DNA of 64,000 nt from Methylobacterium longum (GTDB taxonomy: Bacteria > Pseudomonadota > Alphaproteobacteria > Rhizobiales > Beijerinckiaceae), in the NCBI RefSeq assembly GCF_022179385.1, contig NZ_BPQS01000004.1, positions 186,001-250,000 on the forward strand, written 5' to 3'. Under the pieces are notes generated by a model. The model had not been told where the DNA came from. It worked only from the letters and a program-made list of their open reading frames with translations, and searched no databases. Every line of letters begins with the position of its first letter. Within the stretch, counting starts at the first letter, position 1. Below are positions 18,760 to 26,895 of this stretch, piece after piece. A program made the translations under genes and the position numbers.

Positions 18760-19392
18760 ATGATCCAGGTCATCACTGCGTCAAACATCGCGCAAAATGC
18801 CGAGCTGATGGAGCAGGCGTGGCGCTTGCGCCACAAGATCTTCGTCGAGGAGATGGGATGGTCGGCTATCGCGCGCGACGACAAGCGCGAAATCGACGAG
18901 TTTGACGATGAGCACGCCGTCCACCTCTTGGCCGTCGAGGACGATGAGGTGGTCGGATATTCCCGGCTGTTGCCGACCGCCCGGCCCTACGTTCTCTCCA
19001 AGCACCTGCCTCAGCTCTGCGAAGTCGATCCGCCGTCCTCGCCGCACATCGTCGAATGGAGCCGGATCGGTGTCGCCGGCTCCGCGCGTACTTCGGGCCG
19101 TCGGCTGAATCCCACGGCCCTGGCGATCCTCACGGCCATCGTCGAGTGGGGCTTGCCGCGGGGGCTGAAAGGCTTCGTCTCCGAGATGCCGACGAGTTGG
19201 CTCCTCCGATTGCTGCAGCTGCATATCCACGCCTTGCCGCTCGGGCTGCCGCAGATGATCGACGACGTCGAGATCGTCGCCGTGAACGCCGGCTTCGATT
19301 CGCGGAGCCTGCGGCAACTGCAGAAGATGCGCGGCAGCACGGAGTCGGTCCTGGCCCCGGAAAGTCGCGTCGCAGCTCGACTGGCAAGCTGA
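18760..19392 (+). CDS. Acyl-homoserine-lactone synthase (LuxI family)
   Basis: A 210-residue enzyme that condenses S-adenosylmethionine with an acyl carrier to give an acyl-homoserine-lactone signal. Conserved residues are visible: RLRHKIFVEEMGW (Arg, Phe, Trp), REIDEFDDEHA (Asp and Glu of the charged cluster), GYSRLLPT (Arg) and EWSRIGV (Glu, Arg). The ATG at 18760 is preferred over the longer open frame (from 18688) because GGAGGTG is 5 bases upstream and the LuxI fold begins MIQVITA. Signal chain length cannot be predicted. Expression is probably controlled by the divergent LuxR and possibly by leader RNA structure. Confidence 0.96.
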   Translation: MIQVITASNIAQNAELMEQAWRLRHKIFVEEMGWSAIARDDKREIDEFDDEHAVHLLAVEDDEVVGYSRLLPTARPYVLSKHLPQLCEVDPPSSPHIVEWSRIGVAGSARTSGRRLNPTALAILTAIVEWGLPRGLKGFVSEMPTSWLLRLLQLHIHALPLGLPQMIDDVEIVAVNAGFDSRSLRQLQKMRGSTESVLAPESRVAARLAS

Positions 19393-19402
19393 AGAAAGCG
19401 GT

Positions 19403-19588
19403 TTGGAGATGGACTTGGTACCCGCCAACGATCGCGAGCGCGATGAACTGAGCTGCCGCCTGGAGCAAGCGGTCCAGCAGGCGCTCGAACTCCGCCAGAC
19501 CCTCTCGGGCCTCTTCGGACCGGATCTGAGGGGCGTCCTGGATGTCGTCCTGATCGAACTCGGTCGGCGCATCGCTGCGCTGCGGTAG
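19403..19588 (+). CDS. Small ORF directly after luxI
   Basis: About 60 residues, mostly helical and acidic (RERDELSCRLEQAVQQALELRQTL), beginning 10 bases after the luxI stop at a TTG, or two codons later at an ATG preceded by GGAG. Close spacing suggests a luxI operon member. No family recognised. Could be a small antiactivator or unrelated; the sequence shows only its helical, coiled-coil-like nature. Confidence 0.45.
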   Translation: MEMDLVPANDRERDELSCRLEQAVQQALELRQTLSGLFGPDLRGVLDVVLIELGRRIAALR

Positions 19589-19776
19589 GGCGACGTCCGG
19601 ACGGACCCCGATCGTCGGCGCGAACTGGGAATGGTCGGCGGCTTCGCGGAACGCTGCCGACCTAGGACCTTTTGCCAGGCCTCCCATCCGAGGAGCTGTC
19701 GCCGCCGGCGGCACGACAAGGGTCGGGCGCCGGCTGCAAGCAAGCAATGAATTTCCGATGGCTAAGGATACGGCAG

Positions 19777-20229
19777 ATGATCAGCGCTAGACGATCGAGG
19801 ATGGAAACAGGTGGTCTCATCGACCAGACGGTGGCTATCGTGTCGGCATACGTGGCCCACAACCACGTGGCCGCCAATCAGCTGCCGTCGCTGGTCGCGA
19901 CGATCCATGGCGCGCTGTGTCGCCTGGATGCCGTCCCGGGCGCCGGAGCCACGCACGGCTCGGTCGACGGACAGCCCAGCGCGGTTCAGATCCGCCGCTC
20001 CATCACCGATGAGGCGCTGACCAGCTTCATCGACGGGCGCACCTATCGGACGCTCAAGCGCCATCTGACCGCCCATGGCCTGACGCCCGAGCGGTACCGC
20101 GCGCATTACGGCTTGCCGAACGACTACCCGATGGTGGCCGCCAGCTATGCCGCGCGGCGCTCCGCGCTCGCGAAGGCGATCGGCCTCGGCGTGCCGGGGG
20201 CCCAGGCCGCGCGGCAGGCGGCGGAATAG
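19777..20229 (+). CDS. MucR/Ros-family transcriptional regulator
   Basis: 150 residues. The N-terminal part (TVAIVSAYVAHNHVAANQLPSL) is the MucR oligomerisation segment. The C-terminal DNA-binding domain (FIDGRTYRTLKRHL, LTPERYRAHYGLPNDYPM, RSALAKAIGLG) matches the family, which represses or activates exopolysaccharide, motility and quorum-sensing genes by binding AT-rich DNA. Where many relatives have a zinc-binding Cys before the (L/I)xDG motif, this protein has Ser, so it looks like a zinc-free variant. The ATG at 19777 is chosen for AAGGA 8 bases upstream; the ATG at 19801 also works. Lying downstream of luxI suggests, without proving, regulatory cross-talk. Confidence 0.88.
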   Translation: MISARRSRMETGGLIDQTVAIVSAYVAHNHVAANQLPSLVATIHGALCRLDAVPGAGATHGSVDGQPSAVQIRRSITDEALTSFIDGRTYRTLKRHLTAHGLTPERYRAHYGLPNDYPMVAASYAARRSALAKAIGLGVPGAQAARQAAE

Positions 20230-20364
20230 GCGGAACAGTCAGGGTCAGCGGACGGGGATCGCCGTCCGCCCCGGCCAACCTCCGGGACGGGGCTGGGCTG
20301 TATGAAGGCGCGCCGGTCCGGTCGAGGCGATCCCGATCCCGCCCGGGTCATCCCGTGGAGTCGA

Positions 20365-20613
20365 TCAGGCGCCGGTCGCCGCGGCGGACGCTGAGCCCCT
20401 GCTCGCGCCCAAGTTCGTCGTCGTGGCCTGGATGGCCGAGGGCTGCGGAACGGCACCGGCCTCGGCCTGAGCCGCCTCCTCGGCGAGCCGCCGCCGTTCC
20501 TCCGCGTAGCCGCCCGCGATGGCCATATCGACCAAGCGCCGGGTCAGCCGGAAGGCCAGCCAGAATAGGGCGAGGCAGAGAAGCGTCGCGGCGGCGGCCT
20601 TGAGCGGGTCCAA
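20365..20613 (-). CDS. Small single-pass membrane protein
   Basis: 82 residues with one N-terminal hydrophobic helix (AAAATLLCLALFWLAFRL) followed by a charged helical tail (RLVDMAIAGGYAEERRRLAEEAAQAE) and a low-complexity Ala/Ser/Thr end. A strong ribosome binding site (GGAGGGAT) precedes the ATG, supporting translation. No family recognised. It is convergent with the upstream MucR-like gene, with a 135-base gap. Confidence 0.6.
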   Translation of the reverse strand: MDPLKAAAATLLCLALFWLAFRLTRRLVDMAIAGGYAEERRRLAEEAAQAEAGAVPQPSAIQATTTNLGASRGSASAAATGA

Positions 20614-20871
20614 CGGATCCCTCCGGTGATGTCTCCTCGGTCGAGGCCGCCCTCATAGAGCGGCGGGCCGCCCCGGGGCAATTGGACTTCGTACCGAGTG
20701 CGACGTTCGGGAGCGGGGTGGGTCCCTGGGCTGCTTCCTCTGCGCGCGCCATGACGGCGTTGGCAGGTCGGAGCGGACGATCCCGGCCGAGACCGGACCG
20801 GAACATGTTATGGCGCCCCCCGGCCGGTCCACGATATCCGGCGATGAGAGCCCATCGACCAGGCGGACACC

Positions 20872-21099
20872 TTGCGCGAGACCTTCCACATCGAAGTCCT
20901 CGGACCGGAGCCCGACGAGATCCAGACGCGGATCTCCGTGCGGGTCGGCAACCTGGAGGGCGCGCAGGAGCGCGCCCTGCGCCTGTTCGCCCGCGCCCGG
21001 GTGCCGCAGCGCTCGGGCGAGCCGGCCCAGGCCGTGCGGGTGATCGACGGCGCGGGCCGCGAGGTGTTCTATCGCACCCGCTTCGACGAGGGCGATTAG
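20872..21099 (+). CDS. Small hypothetical protein
   Basis: 75 residues starting at TTG (MRETFHIEVLGPEPDEI). The pattern of short strands (TRISVRVGNL, AVRVIDGAGREVFYRTRF) suggests a compact alpha-beta domain. It ends 15 bases before the next gene on the same strand, so the two are probably co-transcribed. No family recognised and no strong ribosome binding site, hence modest confidence. Confidence 0.5.
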   Translation: MRETFHIEVLGPEPDEIQTRISVRVGNLEGAQERALRLFARARVPQRSGEPAQAVRVIDGAGREVFYRTRFDEGD

Positions 21100-21114
21100 G
21101 CCCGGAGATCGCGG

Positions 21115-21471
21115 ATGCGCTGGACCCTGCTCCCCCTCGGCCTCGTCCTGGCGGCCTGCGCGCTGTTCCTGCGCAGCTACACTCTGCCCCCGGCGCCCGA
21201 CCGCAGGGGCGGCACGACCCTCCTGCTGACCTGGCCGAACCGCCCGGCCTTCGGCAGCCCCAGGGCCGACTGCCTGACCGGGCCGGCGGATCAGCCCGTC
21301 CTGCCCTGCCTGATCGCCTCGGTCGCCCAGGCGCGCGACGGTGGGTACGTGCTGATGCAGCTGCCCTTCTGTGCGACCTGCTACGACCTGTCCGGGCGGA
21401 TCGCCGTCATGGGGCAGGATGCGGCGGCGACGCGGGCGCGGCTGGAGCAGATCGCCCGCTTCGGCTGGTGA
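21115..21471 (+). CDS. Small exported protein, possible lipoprotein
   Basis: 118 residues. The N-terminus MRWTLLPLGLVLAAC looks like a signal peptide ending in a lipobox (LVLAAC), predicting a lipid-anchored periplasmic protein. The mature part contains several Cys (ADC, LPC, FCATCY) that could form disulfides. No family recognised. Its 3' end overlaps the 3' end of the convergent acetyltransferase gene by 65 bases, which is unusual and could cause transcriptional interference. Confidence 0.55.
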   Translation: MRWTLLPLGLVLAACALFLRSYTLPPAPDRRGGTTLLLTWPNRPAFGSPRADCLTGPADQPVLPCLIASVAQARDGGYVLMQLPFCATCYDLSGRIAVMGQDAAATRARLEQIARFGW

Positions 21472-22642
21472 GCCGCGCCGGATCCTCGCGCTTCCTGGCC
21501 GCCCGTGCCCTGGCGACGCGCTCCCGCGCCCGCTCCAGCGCCCGGGCCGCCGGGAACAGGGGATCGCGCCCCGCCTCGACCAGGAGATGGGCGATGTCCC
21601 GCCGCTCCGTCCAGAAAGTGGAGCCGAGGGCGAAGTCCGGCGGCGCGCAGGAATCGATGCGGTCGATCGCCCAGGCCCCGGCCGTCACCGCTTCGGTCAG
21701 GCGGTGGACGAGCTGGACGCCCGGCGCGGCCTCCGGCTGGGTTTCGGCATGGGCGATCTTCAGCACCCAGGCCTCGGTGCCGGTGACCGGCAGGATCGCG
21801 GCGGCGAGGGTGCGTTCCCCCCGGCGCAGGCGGGCGATCCGCATCCCGCCCTCCGCGCCGGCATCCGCCAGAGCGGCGCGCAGGAAGGCGACCTCCTCCG
21901 GCCGCTGCCCAAGGCCCGTGCCAGCCCGACCCTTCCAGCCGGCCGCCTCGAGGGCGACGTAGGCGTCCAGCGCGGCAGCGAGGTCGTCGGGCGCCTCGAG
22001 GATCTCGAACGCCGCCGGACCCTCCGCCTCCAGAACTTCGCGGGCGCGGCGCAGCTTGCGCCGACGCTGGCCGGAGAGATGGCCGAGATAGGTGGCCCGG
22101 GCTTCCGGTGTCCGCGCGGTGAGGTCGAGGAGCCCGCGCGCGTGCGGCCAGTAGGCGGCCCGCCGCACTCTCCGGTCCGCCGGGAGGTCGGCCAGGAGGT
22201 CGGCCAGAGCCCCCGCGGCGGGCGCGTTCGGCAGGAGGAGCCGCGGCGGCAGGCCGAGCGCCCGCGGGGCGGCGAGCAGACCCGCCAGGGCGCCCGCCGG
22301 ATCGCCGCGATCGAGGAGCGGTGCGCCGAAGGGACAGTAGCCGTGGGTCCAGCCCATCAGGAGCGGCAGCGGCAGGCCCCAGCGCCGCCACGACACCCGG
22401 AACGGCCAGGCGGCGATCAGCCGGGCCCCCGGGGCCTCGGGGGAGCGGTCGGCCACGATCAGGAGCCGCACGCCGGCCCCGAACGCGTCGCGAGCGGCCA
22501 GGGCGTAGCCGGCTTCGTAGAACGGGTTCCGCACCAGGGACGCCGCGCCGAGCGCCCGCCAGGCCGGAATCCAGGGCTGCCCCGGGTCGAGGGGCCGGAC
22601 CGCCGCCACGAGGCCTCCGGCGAGCGTGGCGGTGTTGCGCAT
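21407..22642 (-). CDS. GNAT-type acetyltransferase, CelD/BcsL-like
   Basis: A 411-residue cytoplasmic protein. The middle to C-terminal half (GHLSGQRRRKLRRAREVLEAEG, AAALDAYVALEAAGWKGRAGTG, FLRAALADAG, AAILPVTGTEAWVLKIAHAE) is the BioF2-like acetyltransferase domain found in CelD and exopolysaccharide-linked proteins. It is next to, and transcribed after, an oligosaccharide flippase, with 9 bases between the genes. It probably modifies a polysaccharide precursor or lipid-linked sugar. Substrate is unknown. The C-terminal 30 residues are low-complexity and overlap the convergent gene. Confidence 0.82.
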   Translation of the reverse strand: MRNTATLAGGLVAAVRPLDPGQPWIPAWRALGAASLVRNPFYEAGYALAARDAFGAGVRLLIVADRSPEAPGARLIAAWPFRVSWRRWGLPLPLLMGWTHGYCPFGAPLLDRGDPAGALAGLLAAPRALGLPPRLLLPNAPAAGALADLLADLPADRRVRRAAYWPHARGLLDLTARTPEARATYLGHLSGQRRRKLRRAREVLEAEGPAAFEILEAPDDLAAALDAYVALEAAGWKGRAGTGLGQRPEEVAFLRAALADAGAEGGMRIARLRRGERTLAAAILPVTGTEAWVLKIAHAETQPEAAPGVQLVHRLTEAVTAGAWAIDRIDSCAPPDFALGSTFWTERRDIAHLLVEAGRDPLFPAARALERARERVARARAARKREDPARLTSRSGRSAPAAPASPPHPAP

Positions 22643-22651
22643 GGACGCCCC

Positions 22652-24067
22652 TCAGGTCGCGAGCCGGTGGCGGATCGCGCCGGCGAAGCCGAGCACGTCG
22701 TAGCGCCACGCGGCGGCGCCGGCCGACGCGGCGAGGAGGACGAGGCGCAGGATCTGCCCCGGCACCATGAGCCCGCCCGGAACGAGACCGATCCCGGCAT
22801 TCACGGCGGCGCAGGCGAGGGCGATGCCGGCGATGCCCGCCATGTCGGCGAGCGGCAGGGGCATCGTCGTGCCGGCCCGGCCGGCGCCGAAGACCAGCAC
22901 GAGGCAGGCGGCACTCTGTCCGCCCGCGAAGGCGAGCGCAGCCCCGGTGGCGCCGAGCCGCGGGATCAGCAGGAGCGACAGGGCCGCCACGGCCACCAGG
23001 GTGGCGAAGGCGGCGGCGGCCTCGAGCCGGCTGGAGCGGGTGAAGTAGATCACCTGCCCGAAGTAATAGGCGCGGAACATCATCAGGATGCTGGCCAGGA
23101 TCAGAACCGGGGCGAGCTGGCGCGCCTCGGCGCGGTAATCCGGTCCGAGCAGGATCGTGACGACGACGTCGTCGAAGGCCAGGAAGAACACCGCCCCGAA
23201 GGCCGCGATCAGCGTCATGGCGCGGGCCGCGTCGCTCAGGACCCCCAGAGCGCCGCTCATGTCGCCCGCCCGCGCCTCGCGCTTGGCGATCGAGATCAGC
23301 GACAGGGCGATCGCCTCGCCGAACACGATGAAGCTCTGCCTCAGGAAGTCGGCGAGCGCCCCGTAGGCGCCGAGCCCAGCCGGCCCCACCGTCTTGGCGA
23401 TGATCAGCCGGTCGAGGCTCTGGGCCAGCGCCGCGGTCCCGAAGGACAGCACCAGCGGCCAGCCGTAGGCGAACAGGCGCAGGGCCTCGGCCCGGCTGCC
23501 GCGCCCGGGCATCATTGGCGCGGTGGTGGCCGCGGCCGGCAGGGCCGCCACGGCGTTGGCGGCGGCCACCGCGAAGGCGAGGTGCAGCGGATCCGCCGAG
23601 AGGTGCAGCGCGAGGCTGCCGAGGCCGAGGATCAGCACCGCCCGGCTCATCACCGAGGCCGCCACCGCCCCGGCCTGCAGGCGGGTGCGGGCGATCTCGG
23701 TGGCCCCCTCGAACAGGGTCGTGCCGAAGGCCAGGGCCAGGATCGCGGTGGCCGTGGCGGCCGAGACGAGACCGAGCGCGACGGCCAGCACGCTGCCGAA
23801 GCCGGCCAGCAGCAGCGTGCCGCCGAGGATGCGCACCACGGTGCCGACCTGCGCGGGCGCGCGGGCCTCGTCGTAGAGGGCGAAGAACGCGAATTTCGGC
23901 CACTGGCAGGTCGCCCCGTAGAGCACGAGCGCCCACGACACGACGTACAGGTAGGTGCCGTAGCTCTCCACCGGCGCGAGGCGTGTGAACACCGCCACGG
24001 AGGCCATGTTGAGGCCGGCGGCGAAGCCGCGGGAGCCGACATAGATCAGGCTGTGCCGGGCGATCAT
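22652..24067 (-). CDS. Polysaccharide flippase (Wzx/MOP family)
   Basis: A 471-residue polytopic membrane protein with about 12-14 hydrophobic helices and typical flippase sequences (SLDRLIIAKTVGPAGLGAYG, VFGEAIALSLISIAKREAR, LLGPDYRAEARQLAPVL). Members move lipid-linked oligosaccharides across the inner membrane. It forms a two-gene unit with the CelD-like acetyltransferase. No glycosyltransferases are adjacent, so the glycan must be assembled by genes elsewhere. Confidence 0.88.
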   Translation of the reverse strand: MIARHSLIYVGSRGFAAGLNMASVAVFTRLAPVESYGTYLYVVSWALVLYGATCQWPKFAFFALYDEARAPAQVGTVVRILGGTLLLAGFGSVLAVALGLVSAATATAILALAFGTTLFEGATEIARTRLQAGAVAASVMSRAVLILGLGSLALHLSADPLHLAFAVAAANAVAALPAAATTAPMMPGRGSRAEALRLFAYGWPLVLSFGTAALAQSLDRLIIAKTVGPAGLGAYGALADFLRQSFIVFGEAIALSLISIAKREARAGDMSGALGVLSDAARAMTLIAAFGAVFFLAFDDVVVTILLGPDYRAEARQLAPVLILASILMMFRAYYFGQVIYFTRSSRLEAAAAFATLVAVAALSLLLIPRLGATGAALAFAGGQSAACLVLVFGAGRAGTTMPLPLADMAGIAGIALACAAVNAGIGLVPGGLMVPGQILRLVLLAASAGAAAWRYDVLGFAGAIRHRLAT

Positions 24068-24559
24068 CGGTCAGGCATCGGCACCGGAGGTGGTCCTGCG
24101 GATCCGGACGCGCTCCAAGGTTCGGCCGGCGCCTCCCGGGGTGGGGAGGCCCCCCGTTCCGTGCGGGCCGTGATGCTCATCCGCCTCCACCGGGGAGGGG
24201 GCGGCGCCGCGCGTCTCCCCTCCTCGGAGGGGAGACGCGCGGCGCGCACGAACTCGGGACGGCCACGCGGCCCGCCCGGGAGCGGATCGGGGTGAGGGCC
24301 GAGGCGTCCCCGGACAGGTCATATCCCTCATCCGGCTCTCCGCGCCCGCAGACCCCGCCGAGACCCACGCCTCACAGATCCGATCTTGTCCCGCGTCCCT
24401 TAAGAAGACGACCACCGTGCCGGCGATTCCGCACAGGTCCCGCACCGTCCTGGGACGAACCGGTTCCGCTGCGGGACAGGGCGCGAGGGTTTCGGGCATG
24501 ACGGCCTGCCGGGTGCAGCCGCCATGCCGGACAGCCGACCGGACACCGTGCCGGGCGGC
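24068..24559. other. Intergenic region with large palindrome
   Basis: No gene is recognised between gpmI and the flippase. The region contains a perfect 42-base palindrome (24204-24245) and nearby runs (GGGGAGGGGG, GGGGTGAGGG) typical of dispersed intergenic repeats in methylobacteria. It probably includes the gpmI transcript end and the flippase promoter. Confidence 0.6.
24204..24245. repeat. Perfect 42-base palindrome
   Basis: Arms of 20 bases (24204-24223 and 24226-24245, core GCGTCTCCCCTCC) are exact complements around a TC loop. It lies 315 bases downstream of the gpmI stop and 137 bases upstream of the flippase start. No T-run follows on either strand, so a simple intrinsic terminator is not indicated; a dispersed palindromic repeat is more likely. 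Confidence 0.8.
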
Positions 24560-26098
24560 TCAGCGTCCGCCGGCCCGCCGGATCAGGGAGGCGCCGGTCA
24601 TCTCCGCCGGCTGGTCGAGGCCCATCAGGTCGAGGAGGGTCGGCGCCACGTCGGCCAGCCGGCCGTCGGCCAGCGAGACCCCGTCCACGCCCACCAGCAT
24701 CACCGGCACGGGGTTGAGGGTGTGGGCGGTGTGGGCATCGCCGGTCTCGGCATCGCGCATCACCTCGCAATTGCCGTGGTCGGCGGTGACCAGCAGCGCC
24801 CCGCCCTGGGCCGTCACCGCCTCGACCACGCGGCCGAGGCAGGCGTCGACCGTCTCCACTGCCTTCACGGCGGCGGCGAGGCTCCCGGTATGGCCGACCA
24901 TGTCGGGATTGGCGAAGTTCAGGATGATGAGGTCGTAGCGTCCCGAGCCGATCGCCTCGACCGCCCGGTCGGTGAGTTCCGGCGCCGACATCTCCGGCTG
25001 CAGATCGTAGGTCGCCACCTTCGGCGAGGGCACCAGCACCGCGTCCTGTCCCTCGAAGGGCGCCTCGCGGCCGCCGTTCATGAAGTAGGTGACGTGCGGG
25101 TACTTCTCGGTCTCCGCCATGCGCAGCTGCCGGCGGCCGGCGCGCGCCACGGTCTCACCGAGCCCGTTCGGCAGGTCGAGGGGCCCGAACAGGGTCTCGG
25201 TGAAGGCGTCGATCTCGACGCTGTACTGGACGATGCCCAGGGCGGCGGCGAACCGGACCGTCCGGTCGCGGGGGAAGCCCGCGAAGGCAGGGTCGAGGAG
25301 GGCCTCCAGGATCTGCCGGGTCCGGTCGGCGCGGAAGTTGAAGCACAGCACGCCGTCGCCGTCCCGCATGCCGGCGTAGTCGCCGATGACGGCGGGCCGC
25401 ATGAACTCGTCGGAGACGTCATCGGCGTAGGAGGCGGCCACCGCCTGGCCGGCCCTGCTGAAGCGGGTGCCCCGCGCCGCCGTCAGGGCGTCGTAGGCGA
25501 TCTGGACGCGCTCCCAGCGGGTGTCGCGGTCCATCGCGTAGTAGCGGCCGCACAGGGTGCCGATCCGCGCGCCGCTCGGGAGCGCGGCCTCCACGGTGGC
25601 GACGCAGGTGGCGGCCGACCGGGGCGGCATGTCGCGCCCGTCGGTGAACCCGTGGAGGCGGACCGGCACGCCCGCCGCCGCCAGCCGGCGCGCCAGCGCC
25701 ACGGCGTGGCCCTGGTGCGCGTGCACGCCGCCGGGGGACAGCAGGCCGACGAGGTGACAGGTGCCGCCGGACGCGCGCAGGGCGTCGATGAACCGGAGGA
25801 GGGCGGGGTTCTTCGCGAGCGATCCGTCCGCGATGGCGCTGTCGATGCGCGGCAGATCCTGCAGGACGACCCGGCCCGCCCCGATATTGAGGTGCCCGAC
25901 CTCGGAATTGCCCATCTGGCCCTCGGGCAGGCCCACATCGCCGCCGAACGTCCGCAGCTGCGCCCGCGGGCGATCCCGCATCAGGCCGTCGAAGATCGGG
26001 GTCCGGGCCTGCTGGACGGCGTTGTCGGCGACCTCGTCCCGAAGACCCCATCCGTCGAGGATCGCGAGCATCACGGGGCGCGGGGTGCTGTCGGGCAC
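24560..26098 (-). CDS. gpmI: 2,3-bisphosphoglycerate-independent phosphoglycerate mutase
   Basis: Interconverts 3- and 2-phosphoglycerate in glycolysis, gluconeogenesis and, in methylotrophs, the serine cycle. 512 residues, the normal length. Metal-site motifs of the alkaline-phosphatase fold are present: AILDGWG at the start, the phosphorylated Ser in MGNSEVGH (S65), GVHAHQGH, HGFTDGRD, NFANPDMVGHTG and TADHGNCE. The GTG at 26098 is chosen because AGGAGAG lies 8 bases upstream and the fold begins there; the frame is open to 26473 without further homology. Confidence 0.96.
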   Translation of the reverse strand: MPDSTPRPVMLAILDGWGLRDEVADNAVQQARTPIFDGLMRDRPRAQLRTFGGDVGLPEGQMGNSEVGHLNIGAGRVVLQDLPRIDSAIADGSLAKNPALLRFIDALRASGGTCHLVGLLSPGGVHAHQGHAVALARRLAAAGVPVRLHGFTDGRDMPPRSAATCVATVEAALPSGARIGTLCGRYYAMDRDTRWERVQIAYDALTAARGTRFSRAGQAVAASYADDVSDEFMRPAVIGDYAGMRDGDGVLCFNFRADRTRQILEALLDPAFAGFPRDRTVRFAAALGIVQYSVEIDAFTETLFGPLDLPNGLGETVARAGRRQLRMAETEKYPHVTYFMNGGREAPFEGQDAVLVPSPKVATYDLQPEMSAPELTDRAVEAIGSGRYDLIILNFANPDMVGHTGSLAAAVKAVETVDACLGRVVEAVTAQGGALLVTADHGNCEVMRDAETGDAHTAHTLNPVPVMLVGVDGVSLADGRLADVAPTLLDLMGLDQPAEMTGASLIRRAGGR

Positions 26099-26322
26099 GG
26101 TCACAACTCTCCTGGACGTCCGCACGACGCGCGCGGCCGGACCTATCCGGGCACCGCGAGGCCGGGCCCGTGCGCGTGTCGATAATCGGCTTGGCGCCGC
26201 GAGACTACCGCTGCCGGCGAGGAAAAGGGGCTCGCTGTGAGAGAGCCGCCGCATTCTGACATGCCGGGCCGTGCCGGCCGGGGAGCCGCCGGAGCGCGGG
26301 CGGCGGGGACCTTGAGCCCCCA

Positions 26323-26346
26323 GGAATAAACTGAGTTGAAGGCGTT
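26323..26346 (+). promoter_or_regulatory. Candidate EcfG (general stress) promoter
   Basis: GGAAT (26323-26327), 16 bases, then GTT (26344-26346). It is one base from the alphaproteobacterial EcfG consensus GGAAC-N16/17-GTT. A transcript from here would begin near 26353, which fits the ATG at 26400 as translation start of the next gene. Confidence 0.45.
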
Positions 26347-26399
26347 CGGATCGAGTGACGTCTGATAAAGGCCGTGCTAATTCAGTAAAAACGGGTCTG

Positions 26400-26735
26400 A
26401 TGAGGAATCCAGTCGCCGTGCCGCCGGATGAAGCCGCGAACGCCGAGATGAGCGCGACGCTGGCGCTCGACATGATCGGCCGTGCCTATCTGGCCTTGGC
26501 CCTCCTCTACGAAACCGCGCATCCGGGCGAGTTCGGCGACGCGCAGCAGAAGATCCGCGCCTACGTCGAGGACAATTTCCGCATCATCCAGGACACCAGC
26601 CGGGTCGGAACTCTTGCCACCGCCACGGTCGACGGCGCGTCTCATCTCGTGAACAGCGTCCTGTCCGAGGTCGAACATAAGATCGCGACCATGATCAGGC
26701 CGTCCCGGTATCTGCGCGGCGAGACTATTGCGTGA
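26400..26735 (+). CDS. Small helical protein, paralogue 1
   Basis: 111 residues with no recognised family, predicted to be all-helical. The segment RAYLALALLYETAHPGEF resembles RAYHALAVIYELATPGAY in the gene 160 bases downstream, so the two are duplicates. The frame is open from a GTG at 26355, but the candidate stress promoter would place the transcript start there, so the ATG at 26400 is preferred. No strong ribosome binding site. The pair may act together in a stress response (inference). Confidence 0.6.
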   Translation: MRNPVAVPPDEAANAEMSATLALDMIGRAYLALALLYETAHPGEFGDAQQKIRAYVEDNFRIIQDTSRVGTLATATVDGASHLVNSVLSEVEHKIATMIRPSRYLRGETIA

Positions 26736-26895
26736 GGCGGCGGGCGCAGGCCCGCGAGTGTTGCAGTCAAGCCATAAATCGCCGGCAATCGATCCGGCGG
26801 GCGGGCCCGTGCGGCAGCTAACAGTCATTTGTGTCGACAGTCTTAACGAGGCATGTTACCCGAACAATGGGCAGCAATAAAATATAAGTTGGAAG

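Noticed and set aside
18760..19392. Classical 20-base lux box before luxI
   Set aside because: No ACCTGT-N8-ACAGGT-like sequence was found; the only strong symmetry is the 26-base palindrome.
21371..24295. 974-codon plus-strand frame across two genes
   Set aside because: It covers both the acetyltransferase and the flippase on the other strand and is Arg/Gly/Glu-rich; no plausible protein begins there.
26736..26895. Frameshift joining the two paralogous small proteins into one gene
   Set aside because: Each has its own start and stop and the spacer is non-coding; duplication is the better explanation.
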